DNA of 20,565 bases, taken from NCBI GenBank assembly GCA_964470035.1, contig CAYYBR010000051.1, positions 1-20,565 of the forward strand, in the 5' to 3' direction. Below are positions 1 to 7,698 of this stretch, piece by piece. The notes beneath the pieces were generated by a model. That model made no database searches. It was not told the DNA's origin and worked only from the letters and a program-made list of their open reading frames with translations. Both the position numbers and the translations under genes were made by a program. Every line of letters starts with the position of its first letter. Position 1 is the first letter of the stretch. The DNA comes from JAJRXG01 sp964470035 (GTDB lineage: Bacteria; Bacteroidota; Bacteroidia; Chitinophagales; Saprospiraceae).

Positions 1-2425
1 AATTATTTCTGTATTTCTCGTCTTACTCGCTTTCTCAGGTGAAGCTCAAATCTTCAAAAAGAAGAAGAAAGTAGAAGAAAAGGTAGAAGAAGTAAAGCCT
101 AAAAAAGAAAAGAAGAAAGATGGTAAAATCAAGGCTTTTGATGAAGTTATCACAGAAGATGCCATAAGCGATGACGGCCTTTGGGGTGTGCATAAGGTAG
201 TTGATAAACACTACTTTGAAATCGGCGACAGCGTCCTTGAAAAGGAAATCCTAGTAGTCTCACGGATCAAAGGTTTTGTCAAGAATCTTAACTTCGGTGG
301 GGCTGGTGTCAAATCACGCCCCCAGCAAGTGATACGCTGGCAAAAGAAGGATCACAAAATCTTGTTGAGATCAGTAAGCCATAACAGTGTAGCAAGTGAA
401 GAACTACCCATCTATGAATCTGTCCGTAATAATAACTTTGAACCGATCATACAGATTTTTGATATAAAAGCGTACTCTGCGGATAGTACAGGTTATGTCA
501 TAGAAGTGGACGGGCTATTTAACTCGGACATAGACATGATAGGTGCTATGTACCCTTTTCAAGAAAGAAGGTTTGGCATAAAGGGTGTAGATAAGAACAG
601 GTCGTTCATAAGTAGTACTAAGGCCTTTCCTACTAATGTGGAAGTCAGTCATGTTTTAACATACAGAGGAGGAGACCAAATACCAGATAATCGACTTACT
701 TCTACCCTCTCTGTAGAGATGAATCAGTCTTTCATCGTACTTCCAGAAGAGCCTATGCAATCTAGGCACTATGATCCGCGGATTGGGTATTTCTCAATCC
801 AACAAACTGACTACGGTAGTGACGAACAAAAAGCATTTACTAATAGATATATCACCAAGTGGCGCCTGGAACCAGAGGATGAAGAAGCCTATGCCCGTGG
901 TGAACTAGTTAAGCCTAAAAAGCAAATAGTCTATTATATAGACCCTGCTACACCCAAGAAGTGGGTTCCTTATATCAAAGCTGGGGTAACCGATTGGCAA
1001 CCAGCTTTTGAAGCTGCAGGATTCAAAGAAGCGATCATCGCGAAAGATGCACCAACTCCAGAAGAAGATCCTGACTGGAGTCCTGAAGATGCTAGATATA
1101 GTGTGATCAGATATATCACAACTGACATACAAAATGCCCAAGGCCCACATGTTCATGATCCAAGAACAGGTGAGATCCTTGAAAGTGACATCATGTGGTA
1201 TCACAACATCATGAACCTCCTTCGAAATTGGTACTTCATCCAGACTTCAGCTATCAATAAGGAAGCCCGCAATGTTAAATTGAAAGAAGAAATCATGGGC
1301 GAGTTGATAAGATTTGTATCGGCACATGAAGTAGGTCATACTTTGGGTCTCCCCCATAATATGGGTTCGAGTGTGGCGTATCCAGTTGATTCTTTGCGTT
1401 CTGCTTCCTTCACAGCTACACATGGGACTGCTCCATCGATTATGGATTATGCGAGATTCAACTATGTAGCTCAACCCGGTGATGGAGTAACTCAGTTATA
1501 TCCGAAGATTGGTGAGTATGATTTGTGGTCTATCATCTATGGATATAAGGTCATACCAGAAGCTAATAGCTCAGATGAAGAACTATCTACCCTCAACGAT
1601 TGGATCAAAGAAAGAGCTGATGAGCCTGTTTATCGATATGGTAGACAACGTGGACTTCCTCTAGATCCAACTGCTCAGACAGAAGACCTTGGTGATGATA
1701 GTATGAAAGCTAGCGAGTATGGTATAGCAAATCTCAAACGAATTGTTCCGATGCTCATGGATTGGACGGGCCAAGAAGGGAAGCGCTTTGATGATATGAA
1801 TGAGTTGTACAACAATGTTTTTGGGCAGTACAGAAGATATATGGGCCACGTAGCTGCTAATGTCGGAGGTGTTATCGAAGATTTTAAAACATTCGAACAA
1901 GACGAACCTGTATATGTCCCTGTACAAGCGGACCAGCAGAAGAGGGCTATAGACTTTCTGGATAAGCAGTTGTTCACAACACCATCGTGGTTGGTAAATG
2001 AAGAAGTAGTTTCACGTACTGAACATCGCGGCACCTTAGAGAGAGTCCAAGGCATCCAAGAACGAACTCTGAGGATCTTGTTTTTCAGTGACAGACTTAT
2101 GCGCATGTCAGATCATACGTCTCTCTATCCTTCAACTTCTTATGATTTGGCTTCTTTTTTCAAGGACATAGATCAAATCATTACCCGTGATTTATCGAGT
2201 TCTCCAGATGTATATCGAAGAAATCTGCATCGAGTATTAATAGATGTGTATGAAGGCCTCATGAACTCTTCAGAGGTTAAATCTTCAGACGTTCCGTTGC
2301 TAGCAAGAGGAAGTTTAAAATCTATAAGATCTCGTGCTTCTTCTGCATCAAATGGAAGTAGCATCGGGGCCATGCATGCAGATGATATTGTTGCGAGGAT
2401 AGATGAGATATTAGATGCGGACTAG
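1..2425 (+). CDS. Secreted zinc metalloprotease, DUF5117/DUF4953 type (5' end outside window)
   Basis: The frame is open from base 2, so the true start lies left of the window; 807 residues are visible. The first 16 visible residues are the hydrophobic end of a signal peptide (IISVFLVLLAFSGEAQ). A very Lys/Glu-rich stretch follows (residues 19-44, 14 Lys and 5 Glu). The zinc site is HEVGHTLGLPHNM at residues 442-454 (bases 1325-1363), an HExxHxxGxxH metzincin motif, and a Met-turn SIMDY follows about 40 residues later (Met at base 1442). This order matches the large Bacteroidota zinc-dependent proteases with DUF5118, DUF5117 and DUF4953 regions. The protein is expected in the periplasm or outside the cell; its substrate is unknown. 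A GTG at 188 is open to use as a start but would drop the signal peptide, so it is rejected. The next gene starts 39 bases downstream on the same strand. Confidence 0.9.
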   Translation, partial: IISVFLVLLAFSGEAQIFKKKKKVEEKVEEVKPKKEKKKDGKIKAFDEVITEDAISDDGLWGVHKVVDKHYFEIGDSVLEKEILVVSRIKGFVKNLNFGGAGVKSRPQQVIRWQKKDHKILLRSVSHNSVASEELPIYESVRNNNFEPIIQIFDIKAYSADSTGYVIEVDGLFNSDIDMIGAMYPFQERRFGIKGVDKNRSFISSTKAFPTNVEVSHVLTYRGGDQIPDNRLTSTLSVEMNQSFIVLPEEPMQSRHYDPRIGYFSIQQTDYGSDEQKAFTNRYITKWRLEPEDEEAYARGELVKPKKQIVYYIDPATPKKWVPYIKAGVTDWQPAFEAAGFKEAIIAKDAPTPEEDPDWSPEDARYSVIRYITTDIQNAQGPHVHDPRTGEILESDIMWYHNIMNLLRNWYFIQTSAINKEARNVKLKEEIMGELIRFVSAHEVGHTLGLPHNMGSSVAYPVDSLRSASFTATHGTAPSIMDYARFNYVAQPGDGVTQLYPKIGEYDLWSIIYGYKVIPEANSSDEELSTLNDWIKERADEPVYRYGRQRGLPLDPTAQTEDLGDDSMKASEYGIANLKRIVPMLMDWTGQEGKRFDDMNELYNNVFGQYRRYMGHVAANVGGVIEDFKTFEQDEPVYVPVQADQQKRAIDFLDKQLFTTPSWLVNEEVVSRTEHRGTLERVQGIQERTLRILFFSDRLMRMSDHTSLYPSTSYDLASFFKDIDQIITRDLSSSPDVYRRNLHRVLIDVYEGLMNSSEVKSSDVPLLARGSLKSIRSRASSASNGSSIGAMHADDIVARIDEILDAD

Positions 2426-2464
2426 TGAACTTTTGTTAGATTCACTTTCGTAAATATCCAAGTC

Positions 2465-3337
2465 ATGAAGATCTATATCGCAGTAATACTCACCTCATTG
2501 CTCACACTTGGTTGTAGTACGACAAAGGATATTGCAAATGTTGATGCTGTAGCTAACACACATCAAGGACTCTTTAAAGATGACTTTGGTGTTCAGACTT
2601 GGAGTTTTAGAAATTATTTTCCATCAGATATGATAGGCACTCTTGATAAACTTCAGGAGATGGGTATCACAAAGGTGGAAGGAGATGGTGGACGTATACC
2701 ACCAGAAGAGTTCAGAAAACTTTGTGAAGCCCGCGGCATAAAGATTCCATCGACAGGCACGAGCTTACAGGAGCTAGAGGAAGATCCTTTGCAAGTTGTT
2801 GATAAAGCGAAAAAGCTAGGAGCCAACTTTGTTATGTGTCCATGGGTGCCACATGAAGGAGATTTTAAAAAGTCAGATGCGGATAAGGCCATTGAAGTTT
2901 TTAATAAAGGAGGGAAGGTACTTGCTGAAAATGGAATCACATTTACTTATCATGCTCATGGTTATGAGTTTCAACCCTATGAAGACGGCACCTTACTAGA
3001 TTACATTATACAGAATACGGATCCCCGATATGTCTCTTTTGAGATGGATACGTTTTGGATGCACTTTGGCGGAGGTGATTGTGTGGAATTACTGAAGAAA
3101 TATGGCTCTCGATGGAAACTCATGCATATGAAGGATATGAAGCATGGCATTGAAAAGGACTTAACTGGTCTTACAGACGTAGAGTATAATGTAGTGTTAG
3201 GTACGGGTCAACTAGATTGGGAAGGAATTATAAAAGAGGGCAACCGTATTGGTATTGCTCACTATTTTATAGAAGACGAAAGCAGTTCTGTCTTAACACA
3301 AGTGCCTAAGACTATAGCGTACCTGAGATCATTATAA
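2465..3337 (+). CDS. Lipoprotein, sugar phosphate isomerase/epimerase (xylose isomerase-like TIM barrel)
   Basis: The 290-residue product begins with a lipoprotein signal peptide, with lipobox LTLGC at Cys17, so it is probably anchored in the envelope. The rest fits the AP endonuclease 2/xylose isomerase-like TIM barrel. Likely metal ligands appear in the usual E-D-H-E order: Glu168 (HGYEF), Asp195 (FEMDTFW), His221 (LMHMKD) and Glu270 (YFIEDE). Relatives are annotated as sugar phosphate isomerases/epimerases; the actual substrate cannot be read from sequence and may be a free sugar or cyclitol, because the protein is exported. It lies 39 bases behind the metalloprotease on the same strand and could be co-transcribed. 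Its stop is one base from the stop of the convergent flavoprotein gene, so no separate terminator fits between them. Confidence 0.85.
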   Translation: MKIYIAVILTSLLTLGCSTTKDIANVDAVANTHQGLFKDDFGVQTWSFRNYFPSDMIGTLDKLQEMGITKVEGDGGRIPPEEFRKLCEARGIKIPSTGTSLQELEEDPLQVVDKAKKLGANFVMCPWVPHEGDFKKSDADKAIEVFNKGGKVLAENGITFTYHAHGYEFQPYEDGTLLDYIIQNTDPRYVSFEMDTFWMHFGGGDCVELLKKYGSRWKLMHMKDMKHGIEKDLTGLTDVEYNVVLGTGQLDWEGIIKEGNRIGIAHYFIEDESSSVLTQVPKTIAYLRSL

Positions 3338-3338
3338 T

Positions 3339-4586
3339 CTACTCTTTGCTTTTTAGTTTTCCAGCTATGAAGCCAGTGCTCCATGCAGCTTGAAAATTAT
3401 ACCCACCAGTTATGCCATCTATATCCAGGACCTCTCCTGCGAAGTATACATTGGGATGACTCTTAGCCTGAAGTGTGTCGTGGTGAATGCTTGAAAGACT
3501 TATGCCACCGCAGGTCACAAATTCTTCTTTAAAAGTAGTCTTGCCCTTTATACTATAGATATCCTGTGTTAGTAAGGAGGTGATCTTATGGATGCTTTTT
3601 TTTCCGATCTCCTGACAAGGTTTTGTCTTTACTAGATTAGCTTTGTCAATAAAGTACTCCCATAGCCTTGACGGAATCTTATAGGGACGTACACTGCCAA
3701 GTTGCTTTTTGGGATTTTGTGAGAAAAGATGATGAAGAAAATCATAAACTTCGTCATGGTTGTTTTCTCCTATCCAATTAACTTGCAAAGTATGGTCATA
3801 ACCTCGCTCAGCTAATTCTCGAGCTGCAAATGCAGAAAGCTTTAGGACTGCAGGCCCACTCATACCCCAGTGTGTTATCAACAAAGGGCCTGATGACACA
3901 TGTTTTAACCCTGGCACACGAACAATAGCATTCTCGGCTACTACTCCCATTAATTGTGTGATTGGATTGCCAGGTATGTTAAATGTAAATAAAGAAGGTA
4001 CTGGACTGATTATGTCTATGTCTAAGTCTTGCAACCAGTCAAATCCTGACAACTTTGGAGTCCCACCAGTGGCTACGATTACCTTATCGAATTGGGCCGA
4101 AGAGGTTTTGAATTTTAGCTCGACTTTCTTTCCGCCATCTTCTATGGCAGTAACCGATTTACTCGATATGATAGCTACTCCAAGTGAGTTCATCTCTCGA
4201 AGCAAGCAATCGATGATTGATTGTGAACTATTGGAGACAGGAAAAACACGACCATCTTCCTCCGTTTTTAACTGAACTCCTCTTTGGTTAAACCACCTTT
4301 GTGTATCAGTTGTATTGAAAACTCGAAGCACTTTCTTTAGTAGTTTAGCCCCTCTTGGATATGCTTTGGACACTTGCGCTATAGATGCAGAGCCATTAGT
4401 GACATTGCACCTTCCTCCGCCAGAGACTTTTACCTTTGACAAGACCTTCGCGCTCTTTTCAAAAAGAGTAACTCTTGCTGAAGGATGATGTTCTTTTACA
4501 CTAAGAGCAGAAAAGAATCCAGCTGCACCACCTCCGATTACTGCTACCTCTAAATTATGGATGATAAAATTCTTTACTGTTTTAAT
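3339..4586 (-). CDS. HI0933/YhiN-like NAD(P)/FAD-dependent oxidoreductase with non-canonical start
   Basis: This is a flavoprotein of the HI0933/YhiN/BaiN family. The C-terminus carries the family signature YFAGEVLDIDGITGGYNFQ and the middle has SGGGRCNVTN. The first canonical start (TTG at 4442) gives 367 residues and lacks the FAD-binding beta-alpha-beta fold. The same frame continues upstream and encodes exactly that fold: EVAVIGGGAAGFF, then VTLFEKS, with a TGA stop at 4598-4596. No ATG, GTG or TTG lies between that stop and the GGGAAG motif. I place the start provisionally at ATT 4586 (415 residues, normal family length); ATC at 4565 or 4562 are alternatives. Either a rare start codon is used or the start was lost by mutation or sequencing error. 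It is downstream of lipB on the same strand. The precise reaction is unknown. Confidence 0.8.
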   Translation of the reverse strand: MKTVKNFIIHNLEVAVIGGGAAGFFSALSVKEHHPSARVTLFEKSAKVLSKVKVSGGGRCNVTNGSASIAQVSKAYPRGAKLLKKVLRVFNTTDTQRWFNQRGVQLKTEEDGRVFPVSNSSQSIIDCLLREMNSLGVAIISSKSVTAIEDGGKKVELKFKTSSAQFDKVIVATGGTPKLSGFDWLQDLDIDIISPVPSLFTFNIPGNPITQLMGVVAENAIVRVPGLKHVSSGPLLITHWGMSGPAVLKLSAFAARELAERGYDHTLQVNWIGENNHDEVYDFLHHLFSQNPKKQLGSVRPYKIPSRLWEYFIDKANLVKTKPCQEIGKKSIHKITSLLTQDIYSIKGKTTFKEEFVTCGGISLSSIHHDTLQAKSHPNVYFAGEVLDIDGITGGYNFQAAWSTGFIAGKLKSKE

Positions 4587-4595
4587 AAGCGTGGT

Positions 4596-4613
4596 TCAAA
4601 CTTAAAAGTTTGA
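4596..4613 (-). repeat. Short inverted repeat between lipB and the flavoprotein gene
   Basis: TCAAACT and AGTTTGA flank a 4-base loop (an 8-bp stem with a 2-base loop is also possible). The dyad sits in the 54-base gap after the lipB stop and about 10 bases before the proposed ATT start of the flavoprotein; it includes the in-frame TGA. No T-run follows on the minus strand, so it is a weak candidate for a terminator and could equally be a leader hairpin affecting translation. Confidence 0.4.
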
Positions 4614-4640
4614 GTATTACTAGTGGATTAATAAGGAGAG

Positions 4641-5357
4641 TCATGCACTAATCGTAGCATCTAGATATTGGTAATCAAAAATCTCCGAAAACTGGAATTT
4701 CATTTTTTGAGCTACATCTTCTATTTGAATTTGTCGGTTTAACTCTTTTGATAAACTTGTAACAGAGGTGTCGATATCCTTGATGCCACAGGGTATAATG
4801 TTATTAAAGTGTTCGAGATTAGTGTTTACATTTAGAGCAAGACCATGGATGGATACCCATCTTGACATATGGACACCGATCGCACAGATTTTTCGTCTTC
4901 CCTTTTCATCTACAATCCAGACGCCAGTATATCCTTCGACTCTAGATCCATAGATGTCGTAATCAGATAAAACTCTGATGACAACCTCTTCTAAATCTCT
5001 CACATAGCGATGGACGTCATTATAAAATTGATCTAAATCAAGAATCGGATACACCGTCAATTGGCCAGGACCGTGATAAGTAATATCCCCTCCCCGATTG
5101 ATTTTAAAAAACGAAAACTCAGAATCTTCAATTTCTTCTCCGGTGAGTTTAAGGTGATCGATCTTTCCACTTTTACCGATGGTATAAACTGGAGGATGCT
5201 CGCACATCAAGATATAGCTTGGGTGATTCTCTTGGCCAGCCCGCTTTCTTTTTATGATCTGTTGTTGTAGATGCTTTTGCATATGCCATACCTCTGCATA
5301 TGGCTGCTCTCGCCCTATCCTACTATATATCACTTGTGGTCTCTGATGGGTCCTCAT
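4641..5357 (-). CDS. lipB: Lipoyl(octanoyl) transferase LipB
   Basis: The 238-residue product moves octanoyl groups from acyl carrier protein to lipoyl domains of 2-oxoacid dehydrogenases and the glycine cleavage system, the first step of lipoate synthesis in the cytoplasm. It shows the LipB signature RGGDITYHGPGQ (residues 88-99), the catalytic Lys in RKICAIG (Lys156) and the acyl-accepting Cys in IIPCGI (Cys190), plus HGLALNV. Length is normal. The ATG overlaps the TGA of the upstream ABC binding protein gene as ATGA (5354-5357), which implies translational coupling. The partner lipA is not in this window. Confidence 0.96.
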   Translation of the reverse strand: MRTHQRPQVIYSRIGREQPYAEVWHMQKHLQQQIIKRKRAGQENHPSYILMCEHPPVYTIGKSGKIDHLKLTGEEIEDSEFSFFKINRGGDITYHGPGQLTVYPILDLDQFYNDVHRYVRDLEEVVIRVLSDYDIYGSRVEGYTGVWIVDEKGRRKICAIGVHMSRWVSIHGLALNVNTNLEHFNNIIPCGIKDIDTSVTSLSKELNRQIQIEDVAQKMKFQFSEIFDYQYLDATISA

Positions 5358-6988
5358 ATCTCTTTATGAATATCAGTAACGTGTAGAAGGTTTAGGGCAT
5401 TAGCACTTAGGCCAGAAATGTTCTTACTGGAAAAGTGAGAGATCTCATCGTAGAACAAAAAAATGACAGGAGCATCATCTACTATGAGTTGATCCATCTG
5501 CTGATAAAGATTTACTTTTTGGGCTTCATCAGCCTCGCTGAGGGAGGTTTCGTATAAGGAGTCAAAGTCATCATTATGATATCGTGTATAATTAGGCGGA
5601 GCAGGATTCTTACTATAGAATAAGGATAGGAAGTTTTCACCATCTGGATAGTCAGCTATCCAAGAAGCCCTGAACATACCTACTGCACCGGTTCTCATTC
5701 CGTTGCGCAGGACTGCAGACTCTGATACCTCTATTTTAATCTTTAACCCAAGGTTCTCCCATTGTTTTGCGATAAACGTGGTTAAGTCTAAGTAATCTTT
5801 AGACGTATGGATGATGAGTGGAAGGTCTAACAGATCTGGATCCAAAGAAGCTATGAGTTCTTTAGCCTTAGAAGGATTATAGATATAACCATTGACTATA
5901 GTAGGGTCGTAACTCGGAAGCCCTCGAGGTATAACTCCAGCGTCTGCAGGTACACCTACATTTTTTCTAAGTGTAGCTAGCATAACTTCTCTGTTGATTC
6001 CATAATTCAATGCTTGTCTAAAAGAAGGTTCTTTTAATAGAGGGTGTGCATCATCGGCCTCCTGATTCATGCCTAGATATTCGAAATTCAGATAGGGAGC
6101 TTTTGAAAACTTGATTCGATCTTGATATGTCTTCTTCAGATGGCCTTCTTCATCAAGAGCAGTATGAATAAAAGATGACTCTAAACCAGTAAAAAAATCT
6201 ATCCTTTCATTAGCCAACTCTAAAAAAGCAAAGCTCCGCTCTCCTATGAAGCTTGTCCTGATTCCCTCAAGGTTGTTGTTAGGATGTCCTTCCCAATCAA
6301 AGTAGTTTGCATGTCGCTCGAGAAATAAGCCTTGATTACTCAGCCATCTCTTCATCTGAAAGGGGCCCGAGCCTACAGGGTTTTGGTAAAAATCTGCCCC
6401 GTAATACTCAACCGCTTCTGGAGGTATGATCGAAGCATACTGCATAGTTAGTAGTCTAAGAGTAGGAGAAAATGGCTTTCTCAAGAGCAGGGCAAATGTG
6501 GTGTCATTAACAGCTCTGAAAGGATCAACTTCATCAACCCTACCGGTAAAAATCCAACTTCCAGGACTATTTAATACGGTGTCGAGTAGGCGGTTATATG
6601 AATAGGCTACATCATGAGCAGTGAGAAAACGAGTCTCCCCTCCAAAGCATTTGTCTTGATGAAATCTTACATCGTCTCTGATAGTAAATGTATAAGTCCT
6701 CGCATCTTCGCTGACCTTCCAAGATGTAGCAAGACAAGGGCGGACTCTTAGACTGTCGTCAAGTACAAGTAAGGTATTATAAAGGTGGTTAGCTGCCCAG
6801 ATGTTATTCTGGCTTTTAGCGAACGCCGGATCTAGCGAGGTGATATTATTATGTTGATTGTAGTGAAACACTTTATATTTTGAAGAACTCTGATCAGCCA
6901 GACAAGAAGCGAGAAAGAGAACTAAGAGCAGCCAAGTATATTTCACACAACAAAGGTCACAATTCTTGACATGGAAACAACCATACAT
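5354..6988 (-). CDS. Peptide/nickel-type ABC transporter substrate-binding lipoprotein (SBP family 5)
   Basis: The 544-residue frame has the DppA/OppA-type family 5 fold: SLDPAFA near the N-terminus, IRDDVRFH followed by LTAHDVAYSYNRLL, NPVGSGPF, RQALNYGINR, and SWIADYPDGENFL near the C-terminus. The N-terminus is a lipoprotein signal (LFLASC). From the ATG at 6988 the first 14 residues are Cys-rich and unlike a signal peptide; GTG at 6946 would put the hydrophobic segment directly at the start (VKYTWLLLVLFLASC, lipid Cys at residue 15) and is the likelier start. It should bind oligopeptides or a similar ligand at the cell surface or periplasm. No permease or ATPase gene is adjacent; instead it is coupled to lipB. 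A spaced inverted repeat overlaps its 5' end. Confidence 0.9.
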   Translation of the reverse strand: MYGCFHVKNCDLCCVKYTWLLLVLFLASCLADQSSSKYKVFHYNQHNNITSLDPAFAKSQNNIWAANHLYNTLLVLDDSLRVRPCLATSWKVSEDARTYTFTIRDDVRFHQDKCFGGETRFLTAHDVAYSYNRLLDTVLNSPGSWIFTGRVDEVDPFRAVNDTTFALLLRKPFSPTLRLLTMQYASIIPPEAVEYYGADFYQNPVGSGPFQMKRWLSNQGLFLERHANYFDWEGHPNNNLEGIRTSFIGERSFAFLELANERIDFFTGLESSFIHTALDEEGHLKKTYQDRIKFSKAPYLNFEYLGMNQEADDAHPLLKEPSFRQALNYGINREVMLATLRKNVGVPADAGVIPRGLPSYDPTIVNGYIYNPSKAKELIASLDPDLLDLPLIIHTSKDYLDLTTFIAKQWENLGLKIKIEVSESAVLRNGMRTGAVGMFRASWIADYPDGENFLSLFYSKNPAPPNYTRYHNDDFDSLYETSLSEADEAQKVNLYQQMDQLIVDDAPVIFLFYDEISHFSSKNISGLSANALNLLHVTDIHKEI

Positions 6989-7009
6989 TTGTGATTTATG
7001 TTTCCATGT
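6969..7009. promoter_or_regulatory. 11-bp inverted repeat in the divergent promoter region
   Basis: ACATGGAAACA (6969-6979) and TGTTTCCATGT (6999-7009) are perfect reverse complements separated by 19 bases. Arm centres are 30 bp apart, about three helical turns, as expected for a dimeric regulator or two looped half-sites. The region lies between the ABC binding protein gene (-) and the Rof-DinB gene (+) and overlaps the promoter-like elements of the latter. If the binding protein starts at GTG 6946, the whole repeat is upstream of both genes. A cruciform or RNA hairpin is the alternative reading. Confidence 0.5.
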
Positions 7010-7019
7010 AAAATCTTTG
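6988..7019 (+). promoter_or_regulatory. Possible Bacteroidota-type promoter for the Rof-DinB gene
   Basis: TTTG (6988-6991), a 20-base gap, then AATCTTTG (7012-7019) resemble the -33 TTTG and -7 TAnnTTTG elements of Bacteroidota primary sigma promoters, with one mismatch. Transcription would begin at or just past the ATG at 7024, so the message would be nearly leaderless or the start lies further in. The right arm of the inverted repeat falls inside the spacer, where a bound repressor could block the promoter. Confidence 0.3.
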
Positions 7020-7023
7020 CTTT

Positions 7024-7695
7024 ATGGGTGAATACAAGAGGATTAATTGTGATTTCTATGATCACTTTGAGATTTTCGCTAGCCGCAAAACTTGGGTCTA
7101 TATTTTATTAAAGGACGGATCTGAATTCAATACTCGGATTAAAACTCTTGAAACTTCTAATAAGGAAGAGTTTGCTATCCTGAACTCAGGTCGTAAGATT
7201 AGATTAGATGTGATAGAAGAGCTTGCAGAGTTAAAAGCTAAAGATCAGGCAACTTGGAGAGTCCTTGATATGATTGATTACGACAGATGGGCTAACGAAG
7301 TAGTCTTATCTATCCTTGAAGCGAATCAACCAAGTGAGGAGATAAGCTCCAGGGTAAGTCATATCATCAATGCGCAGAATATTTGGCTTGACCGAATAGG
7401 TGATAAACATGGAGAATATGACGTCTGGCAGCTTCGTCAGTCAGACTCGTGGTCTGGCCATTTCGAAGACAATTATCAAAAATTCATGATCTCTTTGGAA
7501 GCAGAGTCGACTGATAAGATCATCAATTATCATAATCTTGCCGGTAAGAAGTATAGCACAATACTAGGCGATATACTTCATCATGTCGTGAATCATGGTA
7601 CTTATCACCGTGGTCAAATTATGGATATGATTCGTCACTTAGGAATTCCAACAAAGCCAACAGACTATATATACTATGTCAGGCTGAGAAGATAA
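7024..7695 (+). CDS. Fusion of a Rho-binding antiterminator (Rof/YaeO-like) domain and a DinB-family domain
   Basis: The 223-residue product has two parts. Residues 3-70 resemble the small Sm-like protein Rof/YaeO: YKRINCDFYDHFEIFASR compares with the YaeO opening PINCDDYDNLELA, followed by an LKDG turn and a basic IRLDVIEEL segment like YaeO's LRLDKI. YaeO binds Rho and inhibits termination. Residues about 78-223 are a DinB/YfiT-like four-helix domain: YDRWANEVVLSIL, SHIINAQNIWL and HHVVNHGTYHRGQI, with His113, His191 and His195 as likely metal ligands. The linker is short and the frame is unbroken. DinB-type proteins are often metal-dependent transferases or thiol-related enzymes. Joint function is unknown; the Rof assignment rests on motif memory. 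The gene diverges from the ABC binding protein and converges on prmA with a 3-base gap. Confidence 0.75.
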   Translation: MGEYKRINCDFYDHFEIFASRKTWVYILLKDGSEFNTRIKTLETSNKEEFAILNSGRKIRLDVIEELAELKAKDQATWRVLDMIDYDRWANEVVLSILEANQPSEEISSRVSHIINAQNIWLDRIGDKHGEYDVWQLRQSDSWSGHFEDNYQKFMISLEAESTDKIINYHNLAGKKYSTILGDILHHVVNHGTYHRGQIMDMIRHLGIPTKPTDYIYYVRLRR

Positions 7696-7698
7696 TTT

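Noticed and set aside
1675..2106. A 143-residue open frame antisense to the metalloprotease gene
   Set aside because: It lies wholly within a well supported coding region, has Ser/Arg-rich shadow composition and no recognisable motif.
2442..2456. 15-base sequence TCACTTTCGTAAATA repeated in inverse orientation at 19506-19520
   Set aside because: Both copies are intergenic, but one 15-base match in a 20-kb AT-rich window on two strands is expected by chance; the positions relative to genes also differ.
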